Assembly (NCBI GenBank): GCA_000320545.1
Contig: ADNK01000550.1
Location: 1-64,000, forward strand
Direction of reading: 5' to 3'
Origin: Bigelowiella natans CCMP2755
Taxonomy: Eukaryota; Cercozoa; Chlorarachniophyceae
Length of the DNA: 64,000 bases
Part shown: piece by piece, positions 37,737 through 45,682 of the stretch
How positions within the stretch are numbered: position 1 is the first letter of the stretch
How the letters are laid out: each line of letters starts with the position of its first letter
Program-made: the position numbers and the translations under genes
The notes under the pieces: model-generated
The model's database searches: none
What the model was told of the DNA's origin: nothing
The model's input: the letters and a program-made list of their open reading frames with translations, nothing else

Positions 37737-38855
37737 TCACACCCAGAGCGTGCCGAAGCTGTAGCGCTTGTTGTCGTAGGGAGCCGCACTACCGTCGTCA
37801 AAAGAAGTGTGCAGAACATTTGCGTCGACCATGGTGACAATGCATCGGAACTCTTTTATCAGGTTCTGTTCGATGCTTTGGATGCCCCTCTGAATCACGC
37901 TGTTGTAGTGCTGAAGCATTCGTTTGGTCCAGAAAGACATGGGGCGAATCACCGCGGTTGTTTTGGTGTCCTGCTCCCGAAAGTGTTTCGGTAGCAGCTG
38001 CGGAAATGTCTGTGTATTTTCTTTGTGGTAGGCTCCCCGTAGATTCGAGTTGTACTTATTGGCGTTGCGCATCGCAATGTCGCATTCGGTGTTGTGCATG
38101 TACACATCATGGCACATCTGCCCGCTGTGCACCCATCGCCATTGCACGTCTATCAATCCGAAGAGAACGACAATGGGGTGCAACTTGACAACGTGTTCGA
38201 GCAGGCATTTGAGCTTTCGCACAGAGGCCTCGAGCCCACTGCTGCTTCCCGTGTGCTCTTTCGTGTCGATTGTGAACAACACACAACTGGCTTCGCGCCT
38301 CCAGACCGTCTGCAGGTTGAACCCATCAGACCGCGATGATATGTACCGCAATTGCTCGCGGAGGCTCCGCGTAAAGATCTCCGGGTTCTCAAGCATCTCA
38401 TTGTTTCGTAGGCATTCCAAGTTGACGAGACTCAACTTGGCACAATCCATGCAGCAATCCAGGAGTTGCTCTTTAGGATTTCGGATGTCGTTGATGATCA
38501 AGCACTGCCTACAAAACTGCAGTTGCTCGCGCACCCGGACACTACCCTCTTCGCAGGTGGCAAAGCGCGAACACCGAACTTCTTCCTCGTCGTTTTGTTT
38601 CTGCTCATTGCTCGAGACATCACAGGTGTACACCTGAACGATGTCGAAATCTGCTTTCTGCTCGGATGACTCTTTCCATTCCGACGCCCACACACACTCG
38701 CTCAGATTGGTTTTCTTCTCAACGCCAAAGACCGGGAGTTTGAAACGGCTCTTCTTTAGCAGATCGCAGATGCCCGGAAGATTGATGTCCATGCAGCAAC
38801 GCTCGGCTTCTAAGCGGTGCATTGAATTTTTCCGGTCATTAATACGACTTTGCAT
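37737..38855 (-). CDS. Cys-rich protein, possible divergent SGNH-type hydrolase, 372 aa
   Basis: From the ATG at 38853-38855. The middle has a putative zinc-binding cluster (FCRQC and DCCMDC, about residues 125-150). The C-terminal half has ordered segments SCVLFTIDTK, HPIVVLFGLIDVQW and a terminal VTMVDANVLHTSFDDG, which loosely follow the block order of PC-esterase/SGNH hydrolases (a G-x-H/D-D block, then a C-terminal D-x-x-H-like block). The catalytic Ser block is not clear and the final His is missing, so this is a weak suggestion. Confidence 0.5.
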   Translation of the reverse strand: MQSRINDRKNSMHRLEAERCCMDINLPGICDLLKKSRFKLPVFGVEKKTNLSECVWASEWKESSEQKADFDIVQVYTCDVSSNEQKQNDEEEVRCSRFATCEEGSVRVREQLQFCRQCLIINDIRNPKEQLLDCCMDCAKLSLVNLECLRNNEMLENPEIFTRSLREQLRYISSRSDGFNLQTVWRREASCVLFTIDTKEHTGSSSGLEASVRKLKCLLEHVVKLHPIVVLFGLIDVQWRWVHSGQMCHDVYMHNTECDIAMRNANKYNSNLRGAYHKENTQTFPQLLPKHFREQDTKTTAVIRPMSFWTKRMLQHYNSVIQRGIQSIEQNLIKEFRCIVTMVDANVLHTSFDDGSAAPYDNKRYSFGTLWV

Positions 38856-39028
38856 GTCGTTCAAACCCCAATACAACCAATTTAAATTTTGTTTTCCTGG
38901 CCTTGTTACACTGCAAATGCACGTAGCAATGTTCTAAGGTGTCTGTAGTGCACATCATTGCAGACCCAAAGCTTCTGTTTTGAAGACAGCCTGAAAAAAA
39001 GTTTGAGTGCTTTTAACAAATTTGCGGT

Positions 39029-39988
39029 ATGTGGGGTCTGCAGTATTTTTTTCGAATAGCTACGGCTGTTGCAAAGACCAAAACCCACGTGCACAAGCCT
39101 AAGTTTTTCTCATTTGTATCATCATCATCATCAAAACTAATGACTAGATCAAAACCAGTCATGACCAAAAAAAACAAATCGCCGACGAGCACGTACATAA
39201 GAGACTGGTGCAATCGCAATCGGCACCGAAAGAGCATCAACAAAGCCGCGGCGGTTGCTGCTGCGGCGGTATCCGGTGCGGACACGACGCCGAGCCCACC
39301 ATCGACGCCTCCCTCCGTCTCTTCCACGTCCTCCCTGTCTCCTTCGTTTGTCCTTTCGCCGCCAGTGCGGAGGACCATCCAAAAAAGGAAACGCACGTAT
39401 GCAACCACTGAGAGGAAGCACGAGCTTCGCATTTGTCCTAAATGCAATTACGCGCTGCCTGACACGAAAGCGAATTTTCCGTCGTCAGGACACAAATGCG
39501 TCATTTGCGCTGAAACAAAAACGCCTAAAGATTCAAGTAGTCCCTCGCCAGACAACAGTAGCGCATCATCTGGCGATTCGCCGGTTCTCCGCGGCAAAAC
39601 AAACGTTTTCCGCACATGCAAATCGTGCAAGATGACAATGCCCTTGCAGCAAAATTTTGAAATTAACAGCACAAGCATGCGCGGCACCGTGTTTAGGAAG
39701 TGGAAGTGCAAGTCATGCCGCAAGGTGGAGCAGAAACAACTTGCTAAGATTAAAAAGAACATCAACATGCAAGACTATTACGGGAAACCGTGTTGCATAT
39801 GCCATCGCAAGATGACGAAAAGGGGTTCCATGCGGGCGACACCGGACCATTGTCACGAGACAGGCACAATGCGGTCAGTCATTTGCAACGATTGCAACAC
39901 TTCGATCGGAAAGTTAGGTGACAGTGTAGTCATAGTTGGCAGAGCGCTTCAGTATTTAGAGTTCTACCAATCAACGGAGCAAGAATGA
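39029..39988 (+). CDS. Recombination endonuclease VII family protein with zinc-binding modules
   Basis: 319 residues. A basic, Ser/Ala/Pro-rich N-terminus (1-125) precedes two zinc-binding segments: CPKCNYALPDTKANFPSSG followed by HKCVIC, and CKSCKMTMPLQQNFEIN followed by WKCKSC. The C-terminal domain (about 248-310) is endonuclease VII: CCICHRKMTK, then the catalytic DHCHETGTMRSVICNDCN and a final helix GRALQYLEFY. The DHCH...CNxCN pattern coordinates zinc with a beta-beta-alpha metal active site. Phage enzymes of this family resolve branched DNA; in large viruses the family also spreads as homing-type or host-DNA-degrading nucleases. Starts at 39140 or 39161 are also possible. Confidence 0.8.
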   Translation: MWGLQYFFRIATAVAKTKTHVHKPKFFSFVSSSSSKLMTRSKPVMTKKNKSPTSTYIRDWCNRNRHRKSINKAAAVAAAAVSGADTTPSPPSTPPSVSSTSSLSPSFVLSPPVRRTIQKRKRTYATTERKHELRICPKCNYALPDTKANFPSSGHKCVICAETKTPKDSSSPSPDNSSASSGDSPVLRGKTNVFRTCKSCKMTMPLQQNFEINSTSMRGTVFRKWKCKSCRKVEQKQLAKIKKNINMQDYYGKPCCICHRKMTKRGSMRATPDHCHETGTMRSVICNDCNTSIGKLGDSVVIVGRALQYLEFYQSTEQE

Positions 39989-40004
39989 CTGCATGCGCAC
40001 GTGC

Positions 40005-40520
40005 CTATCCCGATGATAGACAGACATTTTCACTGCTCATCAATGCGTTCATGGCCAGTAGCTCGGATTTCCGAGCCTGGTCACTCATTGTCGCTGGTTT
40101 GAGCTGCAACTCTCCCGACCCGTCGCTACTGAGAGGTCTGAATTCTGTGCGCGCAATGCTTCTTGTGTTCTTATCGGTTGAACGCAGGAATGGATGCCCT
40201 TTCGCTGCGTTTGTCCCGGCACAAACCTTTAGCGCCTGCAACGGTACTGCTCGTCCGGGTGCGAGTGGGGGTTTGCTGCTGCCATTGGGTTTTGTGCTTC
40301 GTCGTTTTGCTTTCATGCGTTTCTGGGCGCGCACAGCAGCGCCTAGCAGGATGATTTGCCCCTTTTCCAACTCCGTGACTTTGTTGAAGAGATAATAGTT
40401 GAGGTAAAGACCGGCTAGAATGCAAAACAGAGCGACTCCCATGAACAGCCTGTAGCTGCTCGAAGAGCCAAGGCCCGACACGGCATTCTGAACGAAACTC
40501 GCTATGTACGCAAGAACCAT
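40005..40520 (-). CDS. Single-pass membrane protein, 171 aa
   Basis: One hydrophobic helix at about 24-46 (LFMGVALFCILAGLYLNYYL), then a helical segment (NKVTELEKGQIILLGAAVRA), and a basic Ser/Pro/Lys-rich tail (RMKAKRRSTKPNGSSKPP). Likely in the virion membrane or the host endomembrane. It converges on the endonuclease gene (16 bp) and diverges from the membrane-protein gene at 40633. Confidence 0.6.
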   Translation of the reverse strand: MVLAYIASFVQNAVSGLGSSSSYRLFMGVALFCILAGLYLNYYLFNKVTELEKGQIILLGAAVRAQKRMKAKRRSTKPNGSSKPPLAPGRAVPLQALKVCAGTNAAKGHPFLRSTDKNTRSIARTEFRPLSSDGSGELQLKPATMSDQARKSELLAMNALMSSENVCLSSG

Positions 40521-40632
40521 TTTGCACTACAAACCCGAGACAAGACCGGGAAATAGATGCTCACAAAAAAATATGTGCACACATCTATCAAAATATCTTT
40601 TGCAACGGTGTGATGTGCATGGTTTGACAGCG

Positions 40633-41175
40633 ATGTACGACCCCGACGCAGTCGAAAATAAAGAAGTCGAGCTACAGAATCCTCGTGGCTCTGTGGACAC
40701 AAAGAGAAACGAAATTTTGCTGTGCAACGACGGCACGCCCATCCGCACGACCCCCAGAATATTTCATGAAAGGCCGCACAACCGCGGTATCGATATGCGC
40801 AGGGTCTCGGGGACGGGCGATTACCGCATCACTGTGAATGACGCTGCCGGTGTTTCGGATGAGAAAAAGGCTGCCCCTAAAGAGGTGGACGACGGGCAGA
40901 GCTCCATGACGTCGGCATACAAAACGCGCTGTTGCGGGGAGTTGGCATTTAGTGTGAACAAAAAATTTGTTGCGTTCATTGTGCAGACCGTAGTCATCCT
41001 CGCGGTGCTCATATTTTCAATGCACCAGGCAGTCAATGGGGAGAAGAGCAGAAGGGAGACGTTCCTCATAATCATTACGACCATTCTGTCAGTTTATCTG
41101 CCTTCACCACAGATCCCGAATGCGAACAACAATGAAACTGGTTCCAAAATTAAAAAAAAAAGGATTCGTCGATAA
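40633..41175 (+). CDS. Two-span membrane protein with YLPSP ending
   Basis: 180 residues from the ATG at 40633. Residues 1-110 are polar. Two hydrophobic segments follow: 112-131 (FVAFIVQTVVILAVLIFSMH) and 142-157 (ETFLIIITTILSVYLPSP). A short charged linker joins them (GEKSRRE). The pattern, two helices separated by a short charged loop and closing with Y/W-L-P-S-P, recurs in small membrane proteins of aquatic large DNA viruses. Function unknown; virion membrane is likely. The C-terminal 15 codons overlap the next gene. Confidence 0.55.
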   Translation: MYDPDAVENKEVELQNPRGSVDTKRNEILLCNDGTPIRTTPRIFHERPHNRGIDMRRVSGTGDYRITVNDAAGVSDEKKAAPKEVDDGQSSMTSAYKTRCCGELAFSVNKKFVAFIVQTVVILAVLIFSMHQAVNGEKSRRETFLIIITTILSVYLPSPQIPNANNNETGSKIKKKRIRR

Positions 41176-42322
41176 ACACAAAGAATCTAGTAATGATCTG
41201 ATGGGTTTCGTTTCTGGTTCCTGGGCTGACGATGAACCCGATCAGACGGAAAAGGAAACGTCCGACCAATCATGCAAAGAATCAGAATCGTCTGAATCCG
41301 AATCGACCCTGAAACACACTAATCCATGGTCGTATTTCCGGGCGGTTTCCGATATGAAGGAGCTCCTAGTAAACGCCAAGTACCACGATAAAAAGGCACT
41401 AGAAAGCGAGGTCTCAAAGTACAAAAAATTGATTGCAAAGACGACCAAGCAAGTCATAGCTAGCAAGAACAAGAGCAGTGGCAGGGTCATCAAAGAGCTA
41501 ACAATTCGTAGAAACAAGCTTTGTGAGAAATCTTTGGGCGAAAACGCAAAGTACAAGCTGTCGAAGGCTGACAAAGAGGACAACTTGTGTGTGTACTTTT
41601 TCAGCAATCGCAAAAAATCTAAAGATGTAAAATCACCGTCTCTGGGAAGTAGCAATCTGCGTCTGCAATTGCACACCAAAAATGACGTCAAGTTCTGGAT
41701 GAGCAGCGTGGTGGCCAAAATGAAGAACAACACGGACTACCAGATGCTACGCAATCACGTCATCACTTGCAAGAAACTCAGCGACAAACTCAGGGGCGTC
41801 ATCCTGTACGACGAGCTATTGTTTGCATACCTACAGACGATGTACACGGAGGATGGCATCAAAACTAAAAGCATCGACCAAAGAGACGATGTCGAAGAAG
41901 AGAGCACTAGATTCATCGGTTATGACAATGCATCAACGGTTACTAAATACTTTGCCGCTCCGATCACACCGATGCACCTGACCCGGCTGCAGCAATTGCA
42001 GAGCGTCCTCGGTGAGATCTATTTTTGTTACGACACCATCCGGGCGCTGATCGGGCCCGCAGTGATGCGACGGTGCGCGTTTCGAAAGAAATACGAGAAC
42101 ATGTGGAAGTCCATACAATCCGAGATCGAGTTGTTCTCGTTCTCCTCCTCTGGCTCATTCATACAGAAGAAAGACGATTCGATGAAACACAAACTTTCGC
42201 CCAGTCGGGCCGCTTTTGGTGTTACGATTTGCGTGATGAGCCGCTTCGTCGATGCCATGTGGGCACACACGTGCCACGCCGAGTCTGTCTCTACGAAACA
42301 CTTACAAACACGGGAGATATGA
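41132..42322 (+). CDS. Lys/Ser-rich unknown protein, 396 aa
   Basis: The start is uncertain: ATGs at 41120, 41132 and 41201 are in frame, and the first two overlap the preceding gene by about 50 bp. The N-terminus is acidic/Ser-rich (SCKESESSESESTLKH), then helical basic sequence (KALESEVSKYKKLIAKTTKQ), a region with VYFFSNRKKSKD, and a C-terminal helical domain (LTRLQQLQSVLGEIYFCYDT). No domain recognised. Its end overlaps the convergent gene at 42291 by 32 bp. Confidence 0.6.
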   Translation: MKLVPKLKKKGFVDKHKESSNDLMGFVSGSWADDEPDQTEKETSDQSCKESESSESESTLKHTNPWSYFRAVSDMKELLVNAKYHDKKALESEVSKYKKLIAKTTKQVIASKNKSSGRVIKELTIRRNKLCEKSLGENAKYKLSKADKEDNLCVYFFSNRKKSKDVKSPSLGSSNLRLQLHTKNDVKFWMSSVVAKMKNNTDYQMLRNHVITCKKLSDKLRGVILYDELLFAYLQTMYTEDGIKTKSIDQRDDVEEESTRFIGYDNASTVTKYFAAPITPMHLTRLQQLQSVLGEIYFCYDTIRALIGPAVMRRCAFRKKYENMWKSIQSEIELFSFSSSGSFIQKKDDSMKHKLSPSRAAFGVTICVMSRFVDAMWAHTCHAESVSTKHLQTREI

Positions 42323-42674
42323 TGCTGCCTATCATGCCAATGTACAACGTAGTGGGTAGATTGTGTTTTGTGTAGTCAAAATTGAGGTAGTTTGTTGCTG
42401 TGGACCCCTCTTCCATGTGGTTCGGGATGTACAACACTGTTGATATTTTGAAAAGAACGTGTTGCGGTCCGAAGATGTACACATTCGCTTCGTCGGGTTC
42501 CTTGGCCTCATTGATCTCTGCTGTTCTTATCGTTGTGCGAAAGTGGTGACTTTCGGACTTCCAGTCCTGCCTGAATTTCCCATAAAAGGTCCAGTGGTTT
42601 TTGGACTCTTTCACGTCGGTAAATGAAACTGAGGACATCACTTCGTGCTCCAGGCACCCGTCAAAACATGTCAT
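42291..42674 (-). CDS. Member of the local W-x-FYG / TTLY small-protein family, 127 aa
   Basis: Core pattern HWTFYGKFRQDWKSESHHF in the first half and TTLYIGMIG near the end. These match the protein at 43723-44118 (KWIFYGMTCWHYFF and TTTLYAVLGGKY) and more weakly three others at 45156-50607. The function of the family is unknown. The compact size, an early Trp, a Gly/aromatic pair and a C-terminal TTL block suggest a single small domain. Confidence 0.55.
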   Translation of the reverse strand: MTCFDGCLEHEVMSSVSFTDVKESKNHWTFYGKFRQDWKSESHHFRTTIRTAEINEAKEPDEANVYIFGPQHVLFKISTVLYIPNHMEEGSTATNYLNFDYTKHNLPTTLYIGMIGSIISPVFVSVS

Positions 42675-42725
42675 GACAAACTGACATAAAATATCTGCAT
42701 GTTTATTTTAAGCATGCATGAGTAT

Positions 42726-43199
42726 TTAAGAACAATTTGTGTTCGAAACAACGCCGTTCGGGGCAACTCCACGAGCAGACTTGCATCGAATTTTGACCCC
42801 GATCGGTACCCTTTTGCCTTTGTAAAGAAACCTTTTCCCGGCGTAAATGGGCTTGCACTGCATGCCGCTCTTGTCGGTCAGGAAAGCAACTAGTTTAAAC
42901 AGCGAACGCACACCGTCTGCTGCAACGGGGTACTTGTAGAACATGTGAACATGCGTGCGTTTGCCCTGCGCCATGCCGCGCACGACGTTTTGCGTGATCT
43001 GTTTCACTAAAGTGGCGTACTTTTTGCGTTTCATCTGCTCCATGTGATTCTCGAGGCAGCGCATCTTGTTTCGGATGCTCACTGCGACGCTTTTGTTGCT
43101 GCTGCCGCTGCTATACCCACTGCGCGCACTGCTGTTGCTGTCGTGGGGGCTTTGCATCTCATTCTGCATGCGGTATTTTCGGCTCGCGTTGTAATACAT
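42726..43199 (-). CDS. Basic Ser-rich protein, 157 aa
   Basis: The ATG at 43197-43199 is chosen for its A-rich leader; an upstream ATG at 43343 would add 48 residues that look non-coding. N-terminal Ser/Gly run (NSSARSGYSSGSSNKS), a central basic helix (ENHMEQMKRKKYATLVKQI) and a C-terminal region with KYPVAADGVRSLFKLVAFL. Family unknown. Confidence 0.5.
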   Translation of the reverse strand: MYYNASRKYRMQNEMQSPHDSNSSARSGYSSGSSNKSVAVSIRNKMRCLENHMEQMKRKKYATLVKQITQNVVRGMAQGKRTHVHMFYKYPVAADGVRSLFKLVAFLTDKSGMQCKPIYAGKRFLYKGKRVPIGVKIRCKSARGVAPNGVVSNTNCS

Positions 43200-43409
43200 C
43201 TTTGTGCGTGTAGGTGTGTATGTGTCTGTGGTTCGGATATGAGCGTAGCTTGCGCAATTGCATGTGGGTTTTCGAAGTTTGACGCACAAATATTGTAAAC
43301 ATTTTTTTTTTCTCATCAAAGACCCGTGTGATTGGTAGTACATTAAAGCAAAGTGTCTGTGCCAAACAAAACCTACTCACATACACACACATCTCCGCAC
43401 TAGAACATC

Positions 43410-43721
43410 ATGAGTTGCAACGACAAATGCGATATTTGGCCGTTCCTGTTGCTCAACCAGAGCGGCAAAGGAAAGAAGAAGGCCAGCGGCTTTCTGGAGG
43501 ACCTCCTTCAGTACCAGATGGTCAGCCAGCTGCTCGGGTGCTCCACGGACAGTTCGTGCTCGCTCTTCCCCTGCAGCACCCCATGCGGACCGCACTCAGA
43601 AGCGATTGAAAGACTGCAAAACGATTTGACGGATTTGGGTGTTGGCGGAAATGATGCTGATAAGAAGAAATTGGCAGCTGCAATCAAAGCTCTTGGCGGC
43701 ACTCCTCAGATGCCTAAGTAA
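43410..43721 (+). CDS. Cys-rich small protein, 103 aa
   Basis: Cys at 3, 7 and a cluster CSTDSSCSLFPCSTPCG in the middle, around a helical EDLLQYQMVSQLL. The C-terminal third is helical (NDADKKKLAAAIKALGG). No signal peptide. The Cys could bind metal or form disulfides. It converges on the next gene with a 1-bp gap. Confidence 0.55.
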   Translation: MSCNDKCDIWPFLLLNQSGKGKKKASGFLEDLLQYQMVSQLLGCSTDSSCSLFPCSTPCGPHSEAIERLQNDLTDLGVGGNDADKKKLAAAIKALGGTPQMPK

Positions 43722-43722
43722 C

Positions 43723-44118
43723 TCAGTATTTTCCACCGAGCACCGCGTACAGGGTTGTAGTGGTAGCAGCTCTGCGCCGAAAAAGGTCCCTGACCACGAT
43801 GGGCAGGTCCAGTTTGATGTCGTTCGGTACGTTCTTCCCATTTCGTTCCACTACGTAGCCACCAACATGTGATGAATATTTTCGAACAGTGAAAGTGTTG
43901 AACTTCCCTTCCAGATCATGCATCATGAAGAAGTAATGCCAGCATGTCATCCCGTAGAAGATCCACTTTCCAGTGTGATTCCGCGCCAAAAGTTCTGCTA
44001 TTTCAATAGTTTTGCAGTTCATGCCTGGAATGAGGGGCGGGGGCAGCTTCAGCTTGGTCTTCTTCGATGCAGTCCTCTTCGAAATGGGAATGGTCCAAGT
44101 AGAAACTGTCACGGGCAT
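43723..44118 (-). CDS. Member of the local W-x-FYG / TTLY small-protein family, 131 aa
   Basis: Starts at the ATG at 44116-44118. A basic Pro-containing N-terminus (KKTKLKLPPPLIPG) leads into IAELLARNHTGKWIFYGMTC, then a strand-rich middle and the end TTTTLYAVLGGKY. Paralogue of 42291-42674 and, more distantly, of 45156-45614, 49750-50139 and 50215-50607. Function unknown. Confidence 0.6.
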   Translation of the reverse strand: MPVTVSTWTIPISKRTASKKTKLKLPPPLIPGMNCKTIEIAELLARNHTGKWIFYGMTCWHYFFMMHDLEGKFNTFTVRKYSSHVGGYVVERNGKNVPNDIKLDLPIVVRDLFRRRAATTTTLYAVLGGKY

Positions 44119-44457
44119 CGTGTCTCAAGCACAAGCAAAGGTAGGATGGATCGATGGATTCTGTGATGGCTTTTCAATGGTGAAAACGTGATCTCGTAAG
44201 TTCCATGTGGTTTTCACTCTGCGACAATGATGTTGTGTTTTTTTGTTGTTTTTAAACAGGTTCCCGCCAAATTTTCCCGCCAATTTTAGTCCCAACTTCG
44301 CGAAACTTCCTACAATTTCTGGAATTTGAAAGAAAACTGGTAAAATTTCCTTAAAAATTTTTCATTTTTTTTTCAAATTTTCGGCCGACTTTTTATTTTT
44401 TTTAAAAATCAACACCCTGCACATTGACCTCACCCCTCTCAAAACCCAATTAGGCCC
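44119..44457. other. AT-rich intergenic region with paired E2F-like sites
   Basis: No gene is supported. The region lies between divergent starts. It contains two CCCGCCAA words at 44261-44283 in otherwise AT-rich sequence, and several AAATTTT runs. The promoters of the flanking genes must lie here. Confidence 0.55.
44261..44283 (+). promoter_or_regulatory. Two adjacent E2F-like sites
   Basis: TTCCCGCCAA at 44261-44270 and TTTTCCCGCCAA at 44272-44283. Both fit the E2F core TTTSSCGS, the second almost completely. They are in the 340-bp spacer between divergently read genes at 44118 and 44458. Confidence 0.4.
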
Positions 44458-45051
44458 ATGGACTGCAGCAACGATGACATCGAATACGAAATTCGTAGAG
44501 ATGCGCGAGCATTATTGATCCAGGAGATAAAAGACTTCAAAAGGTTTGCTGGACACAACAACAAGTTGCCTGCTTACATGGAGAAGTTAATCGGTATAGC
44601 TTTGATGAAGGAAATTAGGATTCACATTACTCGCGTGGATGCAGCTGCTCAACAAGAACTGAAAGAGGAAATGGAAGCAATCAACGTACAATGCAGACTC
44701 GACGATGAAACTCATCATGCCAATTTGCAGAACGGCATCACGGAAGACGAAGAAAGTAAGGCATCAGCTTCAAACAACTCTGGCGATTGCGTGTCAACCC
44801 ATCAATCAGAGAGCTACGACTTTGAACTTGCAAGCTCCATTTCGAGCAATGATGCCGAGAAGAGAGATTTCGCTTCGGCCATGGAAAAGGAATCTGTGCA
44901 TTTGTCGGACCTACGCGAAGAAAAAGAGGACGAAGACTCACCACAAAAAATGCCCTGCACATTGACTAGTTCATCGACCGCAAATGACAAGACTCCGGTG
45001 CAAGGTTCCACAAAAAGGGCGCGTTATCATTTGCGAAATAGGGAGTCGTAA
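44458..45051 (+). CDS. Acidic/Ser-rich protein, 197 aa
   Basis: Residues 1-80 are helical (RRDARALLIQEIKDFKRFAG). The remainder is acidic and Ser-rich (ASASNNSGDCVSTHQSES, DLREEKEDEDSPQK) and ends with a basic stretch (STKRARYHLRNRES). Family unknown. Its upstream spacer has two E2F-like sites. Confidence 0.6.
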   Translation: MDCSNDDIEYEIRRDARALLIQEIKDFKRFAGHNNKLPAYMEKLIGIALMKEIRIHITRVDAAAQQELKEEMEAINVQCRLDDETHHANLQNGITEDEESKASASNNSGDCVSTHQSESYDFELASSISSNDAEKRDFASAMEKESVHLSDLREEKEDEDSPQKMPCTLTSSSTANDKTPVQGSTKRARYHLRNRES

Positions 45052-45155
45052 TTCACGTCAAAGCGTGTCCATTGTGTTTGTATTTGCATCATTAATTCCT
45101 TTTTCTAATAAAATGTATCCCTAATTTTCAAAATCCAAACGACCACATCTACGCA

Positions 45156-45614
45156 ATGATGCTTGCATGCCAACAACAAAGCCCTCGTGCCATGGAAGAT
45201 TTCAAAAACATTAAGCTGCCGAAAATGGCTTACATAACTCAGCGCAACTGTGATGTGCTTCGCGACAACCTGATCATGCGGCTGCACCCTGAACAATGGA
45301 TTCTTTCAAAACTGCATTACGGAAAGCTGTTGTTCAAACACAGTCGATATGGGGAAGCTTTGGTCATTCTGTCTTCCAAACGGGGGCGAATAGTGGTGTA
45401 CCCGCACCCAGAAACGTGCAATGCAACCTTGTCTGCGGAGGAGGAGGCCGTGCGCGCGAAAGTGACACAGATGCTAAAAAGTGACTCCACGCAAGTTTTG
45501 GAAAGAAACAGGGGCGATCCAAATGTGATCACAGAGCAATGGTTGATGACGGAACCTCTGCAGAAAACGACGTTAAAAAATTTGTACGAGGTTGTGTGGC
45601 AAGTCCCGTTTTGA
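45156..45614 (+). CDS. Divergent member of the local small-protein family, 152 aa
   Basis: After a helical N-terminus, HPEQWILSKLHYGKLLFKHS aligns with KWLHAKCSSGTHLF and KWLHVKAKWGRHVF of the genes at 49750 and 50215, and the end LQKTTLKNLYEVVW with their KTTLK/M blocks. Longer than the others by an insertion after the central strand region. Function unknown. Confidence 0.55.
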   Translation: MMLACQQQSPRAMEDFKNIKLPKMAYITQRNCDVLRDNLIMRLHPEQWILSKLHYGKLLFKHSRYGEALVILSSKRGRIVVYPHPETCNATLSAEEEAVRAKVTQMLKSDSTQVLERNRGDPNVITEQWLMTEPLQKTTLKNLYEVVWQVPF

Positions 45615-45682
45615 ACATGTTTTGATGTCTATACATGTAAAATCATCGAACAAAGCACCCCAATATTTACTTGTTCGCGGTG

